Source: Nigrospora sphaerica
Lineage: Eukaryota > Ascomycota > Sordariomycetes > Amphisphaeriales > Apiosporaceae
Length of the DNA: 64,000 nucleotides
Direction: 5' to 3'
Assembly: GCA_018287875.1 (NCBI GenBank)
Contig: JAGVVL010000009.1
Span: 3,224,001-3,288,000, forward strand
A program made the position numbers and the translations under genes. Below, in pieces: positions 32,641-44,291 of the stretch (position 1 is its first letter; every line of letters begins with the position of its first letter). Under the pieces are notes generated by a model. The model was not told the DNA's origin, ran no database searches, and saw nothing but the letters and a program-made list of their open reading frames with translations.

Positions 32641-34405
32641 CTATACACTCTGGGGATATACGCTCGCGGGCTGCAAAACCGTCAGTTAGCCTGGCCCCGC
32701 GGCCGGCGAGGGGTGCAAGAATCCGACTTACCGGACTGTTGATCATGGTGTTGCGCTTGTTTCTTCCCTTCTTGATGTGACTCTTCAAGGCAGACGAGTC
32801 CAGTGGCTTCAGCAGTTCGAAGCTGCACAGAAGTTCCGACGAGACGGACATGACGGCACCCCAGTTGTCGAATTCGCCGCAGTACTGGTATCCGGGTCAG
32901 CCAATGGTCTGCCAAAGGGGTCTGGGGCGCGAACAAGGCTGGGGCCAAGGAGGAACGGGGCAACTCACATTGGGAGCACTGAACACAGTGACCAGAACTC
33001 GGTCATTAAAGAACTCATAGCCGTCTTCAACCACCATATGGGCTCGGCAGACCAAGTCGAAATCGTGCGTGGCCAGGAAGTCGGTGATGACTTTCTTGCC
33101 AAAACAGTAGCTGACGCCACGCTCGTTCGCCTCCCAATCCTGTTCCATGTCCGCCGGGTCGGACCAAAGCAGATCGTTGAGAAGCCCGTAATCGGGCACG
33201 TCGGTTGGTCGCGCAATGTTGCGGATGTCGTCCATGTGGCTGAGAGCCGGCGACAAGCCGCCGTGAACACAGAAGATCTTGCCCGCCACAATGGCGGCAA
33301 TAGGCAGGGTGTTGAAGCAATCAACAAACGTCTTCCAGATCTTGACGTTGCACCTACGCTTGCACTCGTCGTAGAAGCCATAAACCCGTGTGACGTTAGC
33401 GCACTCGTGGTTGCCCCGGAGCAGAAAGAAGTTCTCGGGGTATTTCAGCTTGTAGCAGAGGAGCAGGAGTATCGTCTCCAGCGACTGTTTGCCCCGGTCC
33501 ACATAGTCGCCCAGGAACAGGAAGTTGGCGTTGGGCGGGAAGCCACACATCTCGAACATGCGGATGAGATCGGTGTACTGGCCGTGCACATCGCCCACGA
33601 TCTTCACTGGGGCGTCCAGCTCGAGCAGGGCGGGCTGTGAAAGGAAACACTCCCTCGCCCGCGCGCAGATGGCTTGGATTTCGGCATTCTTAAGGCAGAC
33701 GCTCTTGGTGACCTTGCCGGCGTAGGCGGCATCGAGCAGGCGCTTGATGAAGTCGTCGATATCGATGTCCTTGATATCGCCCATGGCCACGCCCCCCGTA
33801 GAGACCTCTTCTTGGCTGTTGCCGCCCCCGACGGTCGGGGTGGGTGTGATGGGGTTGGGCTGGCCGTCCTTTTTGACGAGAATGGACTGGCCCGGCTTTC
33901 CGGGGATGTGCGAGCCGGGATTGACGGCGCCCGAGGGGGGTTGGTCCGATACATGGTCGACCTCGCCGCTGGCCTGGGCGGCGCTGATATCACCGTGTCC
34001 CGCCTTTATGGACGCCGACTGGATGGGGGACGGGGGTGCCGGTGTCTCTTCGGTTGGTGACGTCGCATCGTCGGCGCCGGGGGACCGGGGCGAGGAGGCA
34101 CCCACTGAGTCGGCACGGCCGGTGCGCGCCACGCCTGACCTGGCACTCTTTCCCGACTTCACCGACGCCGCGTCCGACTTCTCGGCCGCGTAGCTGGCGG
34201 TGGGCACGGCATCGCCGTTGGACAGCAGGGCCGAGTTTCGCGGGCTGTCCGTCTTCCCGCCGCCGGGTATCTTGGACCGCAGCGAGCGGAAGGAGCGCGT
34301 TGAGTCTTTGGTATCGGATCGGCTGAAGCTCGGGTAGGACTGCAGGTTATCGCCACCACCGCCTTTGGAAGACGAGCCCCCTTCCTTGGACGGGTGGTTT
34401 CCCAT
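32641..34405 (-). CDS. PPZ1: Ser/Thr protein phosphatase, PPZ type (pzl-1 family)
   Basis: Fungal-specific PP1-like phosphatase that in yeast controls cation homeostasis, salt tolerance and cell integrity at the plasma membrane. Predicted 539 aa from three exons (34405-32969, 32884-32732, 32670-32641; introns 84 and 61 bp). Residues 2-5 (GNHPS after Met1) are an N-myristoylation signal. The first 190 or so residues are Ser/Gly/Pro-rich and disordered, the trademark of PPZ. The catalytic domain has GDVHGQ (about 270), GDYVDRG, GNHE (about 332), CVHGGLSP and, after the first splice, [14 protein letters not shown]. The last exon encodes only PASVYPQSV before TAG; it is supported by a GTAAGT donor, CTAAC branch and TTGCAG acceptor. 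Reading through the last intron would give a longer, non-conserved tail. Confidence 0.94.
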
Positions 34406-35426
34406 GGTCCCGTCTCGTGGCTGGGCTTCTGACGGAGCTGGAGGACGCGGGGTCTGGGCTGGCTGTTAGGATTCGCAGAGGTCCGCAGCTATCGGTGCAA
34501 CCGCGACAGCGACCCTGGTCGGGAGGGGTCGGGGATGGCGATGGCGGGGACGGCAGGGTGGAGGAGGCAGAACGGGTGCTAGGGAGGGTGAAACAGCCGT
34601 TCGAGGGCGGAGAGGATGAGGGTGCTGGAGGAGGAGGATCGGGGCGCCGTGATTGCGTCCGTGGTGGTGGTTGTAAGGGCGCCGGTGGGGAAAGAAAACG
34701 GTCTCGGGCCAGAGAGAGGACAGCAACGGTATGCGCAAGGCGACCAAGGCGACCCCAGAGCGGAGCGTCGGGCTCGGTGCGGCTGGGCCGGGGCTAGACT
34801 CCAAGACGGCGAATGACTGGCTATGACGGCAGCGGGCAGGGCCGAGCAACGGCCGCGACGGCGACGGCAAGGGCCTGGGTGGTTTGCCGCGGGTTGTCCG
34901 TGGGGGCTTCGACGGGTGACGGTCGTGGGCGGCGATAACAACGGCAGAGAGGTGACCCGGTTGCGCTCTAGAGTTGAGGCTATGACGATGTGTGGGGGAG
35001 TATGTAGTTGGAAGAACAGTTCAGACCAGCCACTCCGGACACAGAATTCTTTAGTATCTATGCTTCAGCCGCAGGTCTGCCTTGTGAGAGTGGGGGGTTT
35101 GGCAGGTTGGGCCGGGCCTATTCGTTTCGCTGGGCAGGGAGAACCGGCATGGACGGGGATTGGGTTCGGAGTCCAGCTTGTTTGGGACGGACCCATGGGG
35201 CAGCAGCCCCGTGTCTAACTGTTTGCCTGTCCGCCTGTCCGTCTTCCGTTCTGTCTGGAGCCGTCTGTCACGAGGCCGACTTGTCTGGGGGCCGGCAAAG
35301 GCGCGTGTCGGGTCGTGGCACGGGCGAACTGTTGTTACATGCACCCAGGGAATGAAGTTGGGTAAGAGGAGGGAAGTTGGTTGGTCCACCGTTTCGGGCA
35401 GCTTCGCTCCTAGGTGCCCGTACTAA

Positions 35427-35460
35427 CGGTACCTAAATAAAGTATGTAGGCAGGTAGGTC
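35427..35460. repeat. GGTACCTA...TAGGCAGGTAGG element
   Basis: Cluster of GGTACCTA, GTATGTAGG and CAGGTAGGTC words of the dispersed TAGGTA type, in the PPZ upstream region. A further TACCTACCTCGGGTAC copy lies at about 35519-35534. Confidence 0.5.
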
Positions 35461-38400
35461 GTCTAGGTGCTACGGGCTTCAAGGCTACCTCTACCAACGT
35501 ACACCCGACACCACTTCCTACCTACCTCGGGTACGTATTCATTGGAATCGGGATGCATCCACGCACTAGGCACTTTATTGGGGCCAAACCCCAAAAAGGA
35601 GTGACAGAACTGCCACGCAAAGAAGGGGGCGGGGTTTGGCTGTGCGCTCTCTTTCCCCATGGCGGGTGGTTGTTGGGCGGAATGGACGGTCCTCCCGTTC
35701 TGTCCGTCTCTCCAGCCCGTGGATGACGAATGGTGGGAAAAGGCCTGGAGGATAGCGCTGCAGGTCTCAGGACGCAAATGCGGGGAGATGCGCTCTGGAC
35801 AGTCTAGGCTCTGCAGCCATTGGAAGTGGCGGTAGACGGAGGGACGGCCAGCGACGAGGGGCCGCGTTTGCACCCTGTCCAAGATATGCGAATGGGTTTG
35901 ACTAACGACGGAGATACTGTGTACTGAGTAGTAGGCTGTCATTCCTGTCCGTCAAACACGAAGAGCCAAAGAGCCGCTCAGCTTCCCATCATCGGGTAAA
36001 GCAAAACAACGCGACGTCTTCCAACCCCGAAAGCAGGCGGCAGCACCAGCTTTGCAGCCCGCGCAGCGAACCTGCTAACTGGTCCTACGACGGTCGTGAT
36101 CGGGAATGAGCGCCAAGACTACGATCCAAGAGCTAGGGAGAGGTAGGCTGGCTTGGTAAAGGGAAGGCAGCCCACCCACCGAACCGCAACAGTGGGCAGA
36201 CGGCGGCTGCTTCTCAAACCACCGCATCTTCTTCTGCCCCTTCGTCCCCCTCATCCCTGCCGCTTCGCCTGCCACGGACGACCACGACAGTGGGTGAGCC
36301 TGGGGAGAGCTGTCCGGTCCTCGCGCCCCCCCCGCCTGGTCTGGCGAGGCCTGGGACCGGAGATCTGGAAGGTGATATGCAACGCGCGCCTCTGCCCGGA
36401 GCTAGCATAGCCGTTAGGTAATAAGGGATGAACGGCGCCCGCTCACGCGGTTCCTGATACCGAAGGAGACAAGGGGAGCGAACTGGGGGCACGACACTTG
36501 AGTGGTGGTGGATCGTCGGCGGGGCTTCTGAGCCTCGTCCCTCTCCGCCCGCCTCCATCCTGCCTTTCCAGTCTTGGGCATGTGGGATCAAGCAAAACCA
36601 TTTTGCAATTCTGTCCATCCAGTGGGAAGGGATCTACAAAGGTGTCCATAGTCCACGGGCCTGCGCCGTGGCTGGCGGCCGAGTGTATGGGAGAATTCTG
36701 CTCTACCGCCACCTCGGATGGTTCGATCACGCGGCTGGGCTAGACAAACTTACCTGGCCCCCTCGCACCCTCGTACCGATTGAAAGTCGGCTCACAGGCT
36801 GCTAGGATGTTATTATCCATGGATGGACCCAACAGCAGGCCGACCCAGCGAGCATTCCATCTAGTCACACAACAGGCGGTCCCCGATGTCGTGGTCAGCG
36901 TGGCTCCGGCCTAATGCGTAGCTCTTGGTGTCAGCATGTGCTCTTTCGCTGACCATACAACATGCGGGTCACGCCGCCAGGTCGAAAGCGTCCCATGTCT
37001 TTGACCATTCGCTCTGCTCACCTCCGTCCCGGTGGGATCCGACATGCCCATGACCTCCGCACTGAAATGATGCATGGCCGATTCCCTGCGCTAAGGGCCC
37101 TTGACGGATGCTGATGCGACCTACGTGCATATATACTACTCGATGAGCAAGGCGGCACGTTGCTTGGCCCGAGTCTCGACCTGATGGGACGGTCTTTCCC
37201 TCACGGCCGCCTCTCGAGCTGAGCTGCCCTTGGTGCCCCTCCCCCGTGCGCTTTAGTCCCTTTGGCCATCGGCGTCGGTCGCGCCCCTAGGCTTGCTTAC
37301 CTCTTCACCAGCGAAGTCGCGACCTCTTGGCACGGCAGCCACCGAATCCTCCATGACACGGCAGGTCAGCACGAAGCCGAGCGTGAAACCGAAGACCACG
37401 TCGGTGACACCAGTCCACGGTCTGGAGCATTGGGGGCAGACATGCGGCCAAACGCTCTTATATGACCGGGCCTATGGAACAAGACTTGGGGAGCGGGGTT
37501 TGAGATTGCGGTTCCTGCTACCTCTTGCCTCAAGCCAGAGTCAGGTCGCCGGCCTTGGACGCGAAGCCATGGGACCAGGCCAGTCTGGACGCTCGCGATG
37601 GGCTGACCGGAGGACGAGATTCATTTACAGGACGTACACCCCGTAGTGGATAGCGGGATGGACGAAGCGGGTGGCCAGCTGAAGAGAGGTCGAATTAAAC
37701 AGGTTGAGGTCGGGTGTCGGTGTATCGAAGTGCCGGCATGTCGGGAGACCTGTGGCACTTACATATGTATTTTGGCTTTGGACCCCCGGTAACCTCGCTG
37801 GCTCCCAGATGCTTTCATCATATTAGAGGCACACAGCCCGACGGGCCCAATTCTGACCTGGGTGGAAGCTGGGCAGGTCCAGGGATGGCCCAGACGTCAC
37901 CAAACACCGAGAGGGAGGGGGGGGTAGTTCGAGGGGTTTGGGAACAGGCAAACAGAGGCCAGGGGCCACTCTCATATACCAGAACGAGCGAGGATGTACC
38001 TGCGTACGGGGGGTCCCATGATAAAAGTCTATAGCCGGAACAACCCTAGAAAACCTGAGCTTAGGCCAGAAGCCGAGAAACAAGAAGCGGGGACGATCCA
38101 GGGCTGCGCAGAAAATGGACTGGGGGCCGGAGGCAAAGCCTCGTCGCGAGAGCTGCGACACCCGCCTCTAGCGGCACATCTGGCAGGCTGTACAGAGGCG
38201 TAGGCATTGCGAATCGCGGGCTGTTATCACTGGGCAGTTAGTGCGCAGGCAGACGTAAGTCTATTTTTAGGGGCCCGTTTTTTTGGTTTTCCTCGATCAC
38301 CCCGGCCCCCCGGTTTGTTGCGTCGCAGTGCGCGAAAGCCAAGCTGCTAGATAAGGAAAGAAAAAGCTAAGCAGGGCGGTAGGGGAAAAGGCCGTTTCGC

Positions 38401-39238
38401 ATTGAGGCCGAGGCAGCAGAGGAGGAGCAGGCTGCCGAGCCTTGCAGGCTCGACGGCAAAGCCGGTCAACAGCCTGACGGGCCCAAAGGGAAAAGACCCC
38501 ATGACGCCACGGCGGCCGCGCGCACTTCCGGGTCCGCAGGTTCAATATGACAGATCCGAGGTGCTGGCATCCCCGCCCGGGCGCTGGCTGATCAACAGCC
38601 CGGCCAGCATTCGTAATGGCAGGCTATGACACGACGGGTGTTCCTACCGACGTTCGGGGCTCCAGAGACGGGTTGATGCATAGGGAGCGAGCGGGCTTGC
38701 AAAACTCTACCTAAACGATCAACGTTTTGGTTGCCCACAAAGCTATGGGATCATCCACCCGCCTGCCAGGATCGGTCGTGGAAGGCTCAAACCAGCCACC
38801 TCTTCTCTTCGTCCTTTCTGCGTGTGTGACCGTGTGTAACCCGGCGGGCTGGGGCAGCTGGGCAGCCAGCACGGCAACGCGGCGAGCGTCATAGGACAGA
38901 CAACGAGCGAGCATGGATAAGTGGGCCCAAACCATGGACAGCTAGCTGTATTATTGCGTGCAGAAGGTGTGCCCGGCTCAGTACCTAAGTACGCATGCGT
39001 TGGTGAAAGGGCGGGTTGAGCCAAGCAAAGCAAGAGTCAGTGACGTGCCGGCGCGCCTTTTCGCTGCGATGGAAAGGGACTGTCGCCATCGTTGTTGTTG
39101 TCGTCGCCGCTCGGCCGTGCCGTGGAGTTTCCGCCGTACCGATGGACGTCGAGATCCATCCATCCCATTTTGCTTCCCCTTCCCATCCGTTTTGCGGTAC
39201 GGCGCCACCCTATTGCCGTAGTAAGCGAGTCGCGCGTC

Positions 39239-39255
39239 GGGGGGGGGGGGGGGGG
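39239..39255 (+). repeat. G17 homopolymer
   Basis: Seventeen consecutive G, about 700 bp upstream of the SUR7-type start codon. Length should be treated with care because homopolymers are error-prone in sequencing. Confidence 0.85.
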
Positions 39256-39890
39256 ATAGCTGGAGGCCAGCTAAGGGTAGATTCATGGCACAGGCGACAG
39301 GCACACCATGTCGCATCCCTGGCCAGCCGGCGCAGGGGCTTGCGCGTACGGTCGATACTTCTCCGTAGGCCGGCGCGCCTAGAAAGCGTTTTCGCCCTAC
39401 GAAACCCAACCTCAGCATCATCCGGCCAACGGGAGGCCAGCCGGTGGAGCGCCCACCAAACGGGCCCATGGGAGGAGGGGCTGAGTCCTGTCTTTGTCTC
39501 TTGCCTGTACGGCTGTGTTTACGCAGACACGCCCCCTCCCCCGGGGGACCGGGGTACGGGACCCTTCTTTTTTTCGTCACTGCGCCACGTCCATTGCCCA
39601 TCCATCAGCTGGGACCGCTTGTTGCTTTACGAGATAGGCGTGCTGTGTGTGCTGCGTGTGTTTGTATGCGTTTGTGTGTGTGTGTCCGATCCGTCGTCCT
39701 TTCTGCTAGCCGTTGTGGTACCGCCGCCGCTTTATTTATACATCTGTTCATCCGTCTGCCTCGGCCGTTCTTCTGTTCCGCTGTCATAGGTATTCTTCTG
39801 CTCTCCTACCCCTCTCTCTCACACACGCTTCCCCTCTTTCCGTACGTGTGTGTTTGAGTGTCTGTGATATCCGGGCGTGTTTCGCAGAAC

Positions 39891-39915
39891 ACCACCACCA
39901 CCACCACCACCACCT
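39891..39915 (+). repeat. (ACC)8 repeat in SUR7-type gene leader
   Basis: Eight ACC triplets followed within 20 bp by a C-run, ending about 40 bp before the start ATG at 39954. The sequence TTTCGCAG just before the repeat could be a 3' splice site of a leader intron. Confidence 0.8.
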
Positions 39916-39953
39916 CAACCACCAAGGAAAACCCCCCCCCCCACAACTCGACC

Positions 39954-40946
39954 ATGGTTAGCGTAGGGAGGGTGTTTTGCGTGGCGCTGCCATTCCTGCT
40001 GTTGTTGGCCAGCATCATCTGCCTGCTCATCGCCGGTCTGACGGGCGTCACCTCGCACGACCTCTACCTGTTCCGCGTCAACCTGACGGACCTTGAGGTC
40101 AACCCGGCGTCCGTGTCGGGCCTGGTGGACAAGCTCAAGGACAGCGTCCAGGCCCGCGACCCGCAATCCGCCGCCGATGTCGCCAACACGGTCCTGTCCA
40201 CCAACATCACGGCCGCCGACCTGGGCCTCGCCACCATCTATGACATCAACCTCTGGGGCTACTGCTCCCAGCCCCAGCAGGGCGAGCGCGTCTGCACCAA
40301 GGCCCAGTTCGATTGGGCCTCGCGCTACCTCAACACCACGTCGCTCGAGGGCGTCGGCCGGGCCCTCGGCCAGGAGGTCAAGCTGCCCAAGGAGGTGACC
40401 GAGTCCCTCAAGGCCTTCAAGGAGGTGACCAAGTGGACCGAGGTCGTTTACGCCATCGCCATGGCCGCGCTGGCCGTCGAGCTCGCCTTCGGCTTCTTCA
40501 CGGCCTGCTCGCGCGCCGTCAGTTGCTGCACCTGGGTCTTTTCGACCGTCGCCTTCATTGCCGTCGGCGGCTTCGCGGCCATGGTGACGGCCATGTCCGT
40601 CATCGTCGTCGGCGCCATCGAGGCCTCGGCCAAGTGGTACGGCGTCCAGGGGTCCGTCAACCGGTCTTTCCTGTCCGTCGTTTGGCTCGGCTTCGCCTTC
40701 GCCCTCGCCGCCGGCGCCTTCTGGATCTTGACCATCTGCTGCTGCAAGCCCGAAAGCCGCGCCCACAAGCGCCACGGCAGCGCGTCGACCGAGAAGTTCG
40801 TCCCCGCCGGCAGCTACGCGCCCCTCCACGACGACCGCGCCCCCGCCTACAACCAGACCTACAACCAGAGCTACGGCCCCCCGCGCCACCAGTCGACGGC
40901 CCCGCGGAACGAAATGGCCTACGAGCCGTACCGGTCCGCCGTCTAA
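39954..40946 (+). CDS. SUR7/PalI family plasma-membrane protein
   Basis: Single-exon gene for a 330-aa four-span membrane protein. The ATG at 39954 (CACCATGG-like context) is chosen because the open frame upstream has only a GTG and a Thr-rich leader. Hydrophobic segments lie at about 7-29, 164-186, 193-222 and 241-264. The extracellular loop between the first two carries NLWGYC and GERVC (Cys104, Cys114), the claudin-like pattern of SUR7 proteins, and LNTTS, a possible N-glycosylation site. The C-terminal 65 residues are polar and Tyr/Asn/Gln-rich (YNQTYNQSYG). In yeast, SUR7 proteins mark the same eisosome domains (MCC) that Pil1 builds, and PIL1 lies 15 kb away. PalI-type pH sensing is the alternative, as both share this domain. 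Codons are extremely GC-rich at third positions. Confidence 0.87.
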   Translation: MVSVGRVFCVALPFLLLLASIICLLIAGLTGVTSHDLYLFRVNLTDLEVNPASVSGLVDKLKDSVQARDPQSAADVANTVLSTNITAADLGLATIYDINLWGYCSQPQQGERVCTKAQFDWASRYLNTTSLEGVGRALGQEVKLPKEVTESLKAFKEVTKWTEVVYAIAMAALAVELAFGFFTACSRAVSCCTWVFSTVAFIAVGGFAAMVTAMSVIVVGAIEASAKWYGVQGSVNRSFLSVVWLGFAFALAAGAFWILTICCCKPESRAHKRHGSASTEKFVPAGSYAPLHDDRAPAYNQTYNQSYGPPRHQSTAPRNEMAYEPYRSAV

Positions 40947-42205
40947 GCCGGGCAACCGGCCGCTTCCCCCGGGAGTGGGGTGAGGAGGATCCCGTCTGCT
41001 CGGCGGGGGTTTTAATGACGTGTAATGACCTGGAGCATGCACATTTTGGCGTTGGGGGCATGGGTTTTGCATTAATCAGTGGACAGCAAGAACACGGTAC
41101 AATGTGTATCGTGCCGCCGTAATTCTGGCTGAATTATACCCAAGCTTGGGGGTAAAATGAATCAATGCATTATTACATACATGACATAGTCTGATTGCGA
41201 CTCCGCTTCGACCGTGCGTGCCTTGACCGGCTGAACCCACGTGTACGTGTCTCGCGCAGCCCCGATCCCGTGGTTGACCGCGCTCCGGGCGCCTATCGCG
41301 CTGCAAAATGTGTTAGGGTTGAAAAAGGGTTTCGGTCCCTCGCTGCCGGCGGCGAGAACTGGGCCGCCGACTCGTGGGAAACTTTCTTTCAAAGCCCCCG
41401 CCCCGTTCCAATGCTGGCTCCATCCTCACAATGGACGGCCCAGACCGTTGACGGGCGGGAATACCGTTCGGCGTGCGTCGCACACGCGATATCGAACGAG
41501 GGCAAAGGGGGGGCGCAGTCGACATCCATCTTTCTTTCTCCCCCGCCCTCGTCCCCCGCGAGGTAAGGTTGCCCACCCGCCAGGGTCCGTGGATGACTGG
41601 AACCGAATCACCGAATTGGTGGCCGCCCCGAGGGCGCGAGGCGGTGAGAAAGAGGAGGGGGAAACGGTGACGATGCCACTCGTAACGGTCCCTGCGCCTG
41701 ATCTCGTGGCCGCCTGTTTCTGGGGGTCCCGGCTCCGTGTAGGTCCAGGAACACGAGGCTTCTTTTTTCTTCACTGCGACTCGAACAGTTTGGCTCACCC
41801 TCCAGGCCAACAGATAGCGAATAACCTGGACCTGTCGTATTTACGGTACCGCAGATAACAGAGAGAAAACGGCCACATATCGTTCTCTCGCGCCCGACAT
41901 CCGGCATGCATAACTGGAATCGGCGCCCGATCGAGCACCTCGCCGATAGGAATCCCAACCAACCTTAGGCAGGCTCTTCAGTCCCCGCCGGAACGTTTTG
42001 TAGTATCGCGAATGCGCCACGGGGACGGGGGATGGCGGCCTCGCACTATTCCAGAACGGGCCTATTCACCCGCAAGCAGTAGTCGGGGTGAATCATCGGG
42101 GCGAGTCATCGGGGCAGTGCCAAGCCACTTCACTGCACGAAGAGACGAGAGGCCTCGTCCAGCGGGTGCAGCATTTTTTTATTCCCCCCTCCCCTCTCTC
42201 TATCT
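40947..42205. other. Convergent 3' region SUR7 / HIT
   Basis: 1.26 kb between stop codons of the SUR7-type gene (plus) and the HIT gene (minus). No gene or repeat of note is supported. Confidence 0.5.
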
Positions 42206-43036
42206 CTACCCGGCGCGGCGGCTGCTGGTCCAGGGGGCGGCGGCGGCGGGGCTCCGGATGAAGTCGAGGAGCTCGCGGGCGTCGAAGGTCTTGGCGTCGT
42301 GGCGCGAGGTGCTGTAGCGGCGGCAGTCGGGGCGCGCGGCGACGATGTGGAGGTGAAGGTGCGGCTGGGACTGGTCGGGGTAGAGGTGCAGGCCGAAGGC
42401 GAAGTCGTCGGGCGTGAGCTCGTCGAGCACGACGCGGGCGAGGCCGTCGTAGTGCGCGCGCGCCCGGGCGAAGGCGGCCTCGCCGGCCCGCGCGCCGCCG
42501 GCCGCGTCCCGCTGCGCCAGCTCCCCGCGCCGCCTCTCCATCGCCTTCCGCTGCTCCGCGAGCGCCGCCTCCCGGAACGCGCGCGACGACCCCCACCGCG
42601 CCCGGAACGCGCCCATCATGGCCTCGACCGTCGCCGCGTCCTCGTGCGTCAGCGACACGCCGTTGAAGATGCGCGCCTCGGGGATCGCGAGGAGGTGCAC
42701 GATGGACATGGCCGCTCTCCCGGGCGCCTCGGGGTAGAGGGCCACGTCGAACGCGTCGAACACGCTGATGAAGAAGAACCCGTCTCCCTCGGCGAGCCGT
42801 TTGTCTTCCGGGTTTACCAGCCGGTTTTTCTGGAGCGTCGGCATCTTGGCCTCGGCATCGCGGTATTCGTAGCCTGTTTCTTGCTCCGAGTTCATGTAGG
42901 CTTCCACGTCGGGCCTCGCTGTTGCCTGGCTCCAGAACTCGTGGTATTTCTGTTCGATCTGTTTCCTCTTGCCACGAAAGTCCCCCTTTCGGCCGAGGGC
43001 CTCGTCTTCGTAGAGAGCGTCGAAGTCGGCTTCCAT
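42206..43036 (-). CDS. HIT-domain nucleotide hydrolase/transferase (DcpS C-terminal-like)
   Basis: Predicted 276-aa single-exon protein of the histidine-triad superfamily, which acts on nucleoside phosphates such as capped dinucleotides or dinucleoside polyphosphates. The catalytic triad PHLHLHIVA (His226, 228, 230) is intact. It is preceded by FGLHLYPDQSQ, and the HIT fold begins around GFFFISVFDAFDVALYPEA with HLLAIPEARIFNG. The N-terminal 100 residues (DALYEDEALGRKGDFRGKR, KYHEFWSQA) are charged and specific to this fungal group. I chose the ATG at 43036 (MEADFDALYEDE) because the conserved-looking protein begins there. An in-frame ATG at 43213 would add 59 Arg-rich, acid-poor residues that could be a mitochondrial presequence. 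The substrate cannot be assigned. It converges with the SUR7-type gene. Confidence 0.78.
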   Translation of the reverse strand: MEADFDALYEDEALGRKGDFRGKRKQIEQKYHEFWSQATARPDVEAYMNSEQETGYEYRDAEAKMPTLQKNRLVNPEDKRLAEGDGFFFISVFDAFDVALYPEAPGRAAMSIVHLLAIPEARIFNGVSLTHEDAATVEAMMGAFRARWGSSRAFREAALAEQRKAMERRRGELAQRDAAGGARAGEAAFARARAHYDGLARVVLDELTPDDFAFGLHLYPDQSQPHLHLHIVAARPDCRRYSTSRHDAKTFDARELLDFIRSPAAAAPWTSSRRAG

Positions 43037-43213
43037 TTCGGCGGGTACGACCAAGGCCGACGGGATATTGGCCCGAGAGGGTCTGGCAAGCGTATAACCC
43101 GTAGTATGACGAAACCCGCGCCGGGGACACCGTCTTCGAAATAGGGGCGGTAGCCTTGTGCTTTTTATGCTGCAAGGCCATGCGCCGAGGACGCAAGCAT
43201 CGACACTCATCAT

Positions 43214-44291
43214 TCCTTTCCGGCTTTTTTTGCTTTGTCAAACAAAGTGAGAATAAGGGGCAACAGGAATGAACCACGTGGAATGGGATATTGTACCAAA
43301 AAGTCTCAAAGTGTTTGTTGGGTTGGGGATGTGAAGTAAAACCATGCTGGGCCTGTTGGTTGGTTAATAAAGCACCACATCACGAGGGCCTCCTGAGCAC
43401 TGAAGCATGTGCTCTGATGCAAACGTCTACTAGATCCCAAATTCACCTTACGATGTTCGCCATGTCATGCATCCATCCGTATGCTGACCTGTCAGTCAGT
43501 CATCATTGGGTGAGGGATGAGTGAGCCCTGTGCCCCCGAGGCGCAGTCCGAGCCGTCGAGGAAATAGTTCAGTCTAGGCAGCCCAGCCCTACCAAGTGGG
43601 CGGCCAGCAAAAGTGTACGAAACCGGCCTGCCGACCACGCCCCTACTAGTCGCTAGATATACGAAAGTGGCTGTGAGCCAGCAGGCCACAGACGCCTCAA
43701 AAACTCTCGCTTCCTCGCCATCCATGAGTGCCTCGTAGCCAACATGCTTCTGTTGGTGGGTCAGTCCGGGCGAGGCTTGGAAAGCGAGGGAGGGCCTGGA
43801 ACAGACACGCGCGCCTCCAATCCCGACCATCTGGATCGCAGGGGTCGATGTTATGGGTCACGGGGAGTATCGGTCTTGGCAACAGACGGGCCAGGCACGG
43901 CATAGGGCTGACAGGAATGTTGCTGTGCCAGTCGTATATTTTTGAAATGCATCCACTCCGTAAAGTACTTCGTAACCTTAGACCACAGTTCTGCCTCGCG
44001 ACAAACAGGAAGAAGTGTGACCAATTGATGCAATCACGCCCAACAACAATGCTTTGTCAGCATCGCATATTATAGGCGAAAGGAACAAAAACCCTAGGCG
44101 ACCTGCAGACGGGGCTTCGAGGTGCTGTTACGCAGGGAATGCCTGCCCGGTAGGCCCCTCGTCGTCATTGAATCATTGAACCATTGGAAAGCCCTGATGT
44201 AACGCCGTTTCCAGTACTCCGACAAATCCGTTCCCATGGTCATCTCATTCCAGTGCCTTTCACCCCAAGGTATCAAACCCATTCCATTCGC
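43214..44291. other. Intergenic region HIT / PAL1
   Basis: 1.1 kb upstream of the HIT gene and downstream of PAL1 (both minus). No gene is supported. Confidence 0.5.

Larger units (their letters stand above)
34406..39953. other. Large divergent intergenic region PPZ / SUR7
   Basis: 5.5 kb between the start codons of the phosphatase (minus) and SUR7-type gene (plus). It contains TAGGTA-type elements near 35427-35460 and 35516-35535, a G17 run (39239-39255), T/G-rich stretches and, directly before the SUR7 ATG, an (ACC)8 repeat and a C-run. Open frames lack coding character. Long leaders for both genes are likely but cannot be shown. Confidence 0.5.

Noticed and set aside
39915..41072. 385-codon minus-strand open frame
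   Set aside because: Antisense to the SUR7-type gene; Gly/Asp/Val-rich translation is typical of a shadow frame.
42299..43144. 281-codon plus-strand open frame
   Set aside because: Antisense to the HIT gene, which has the intact histidine triad on the other strand.
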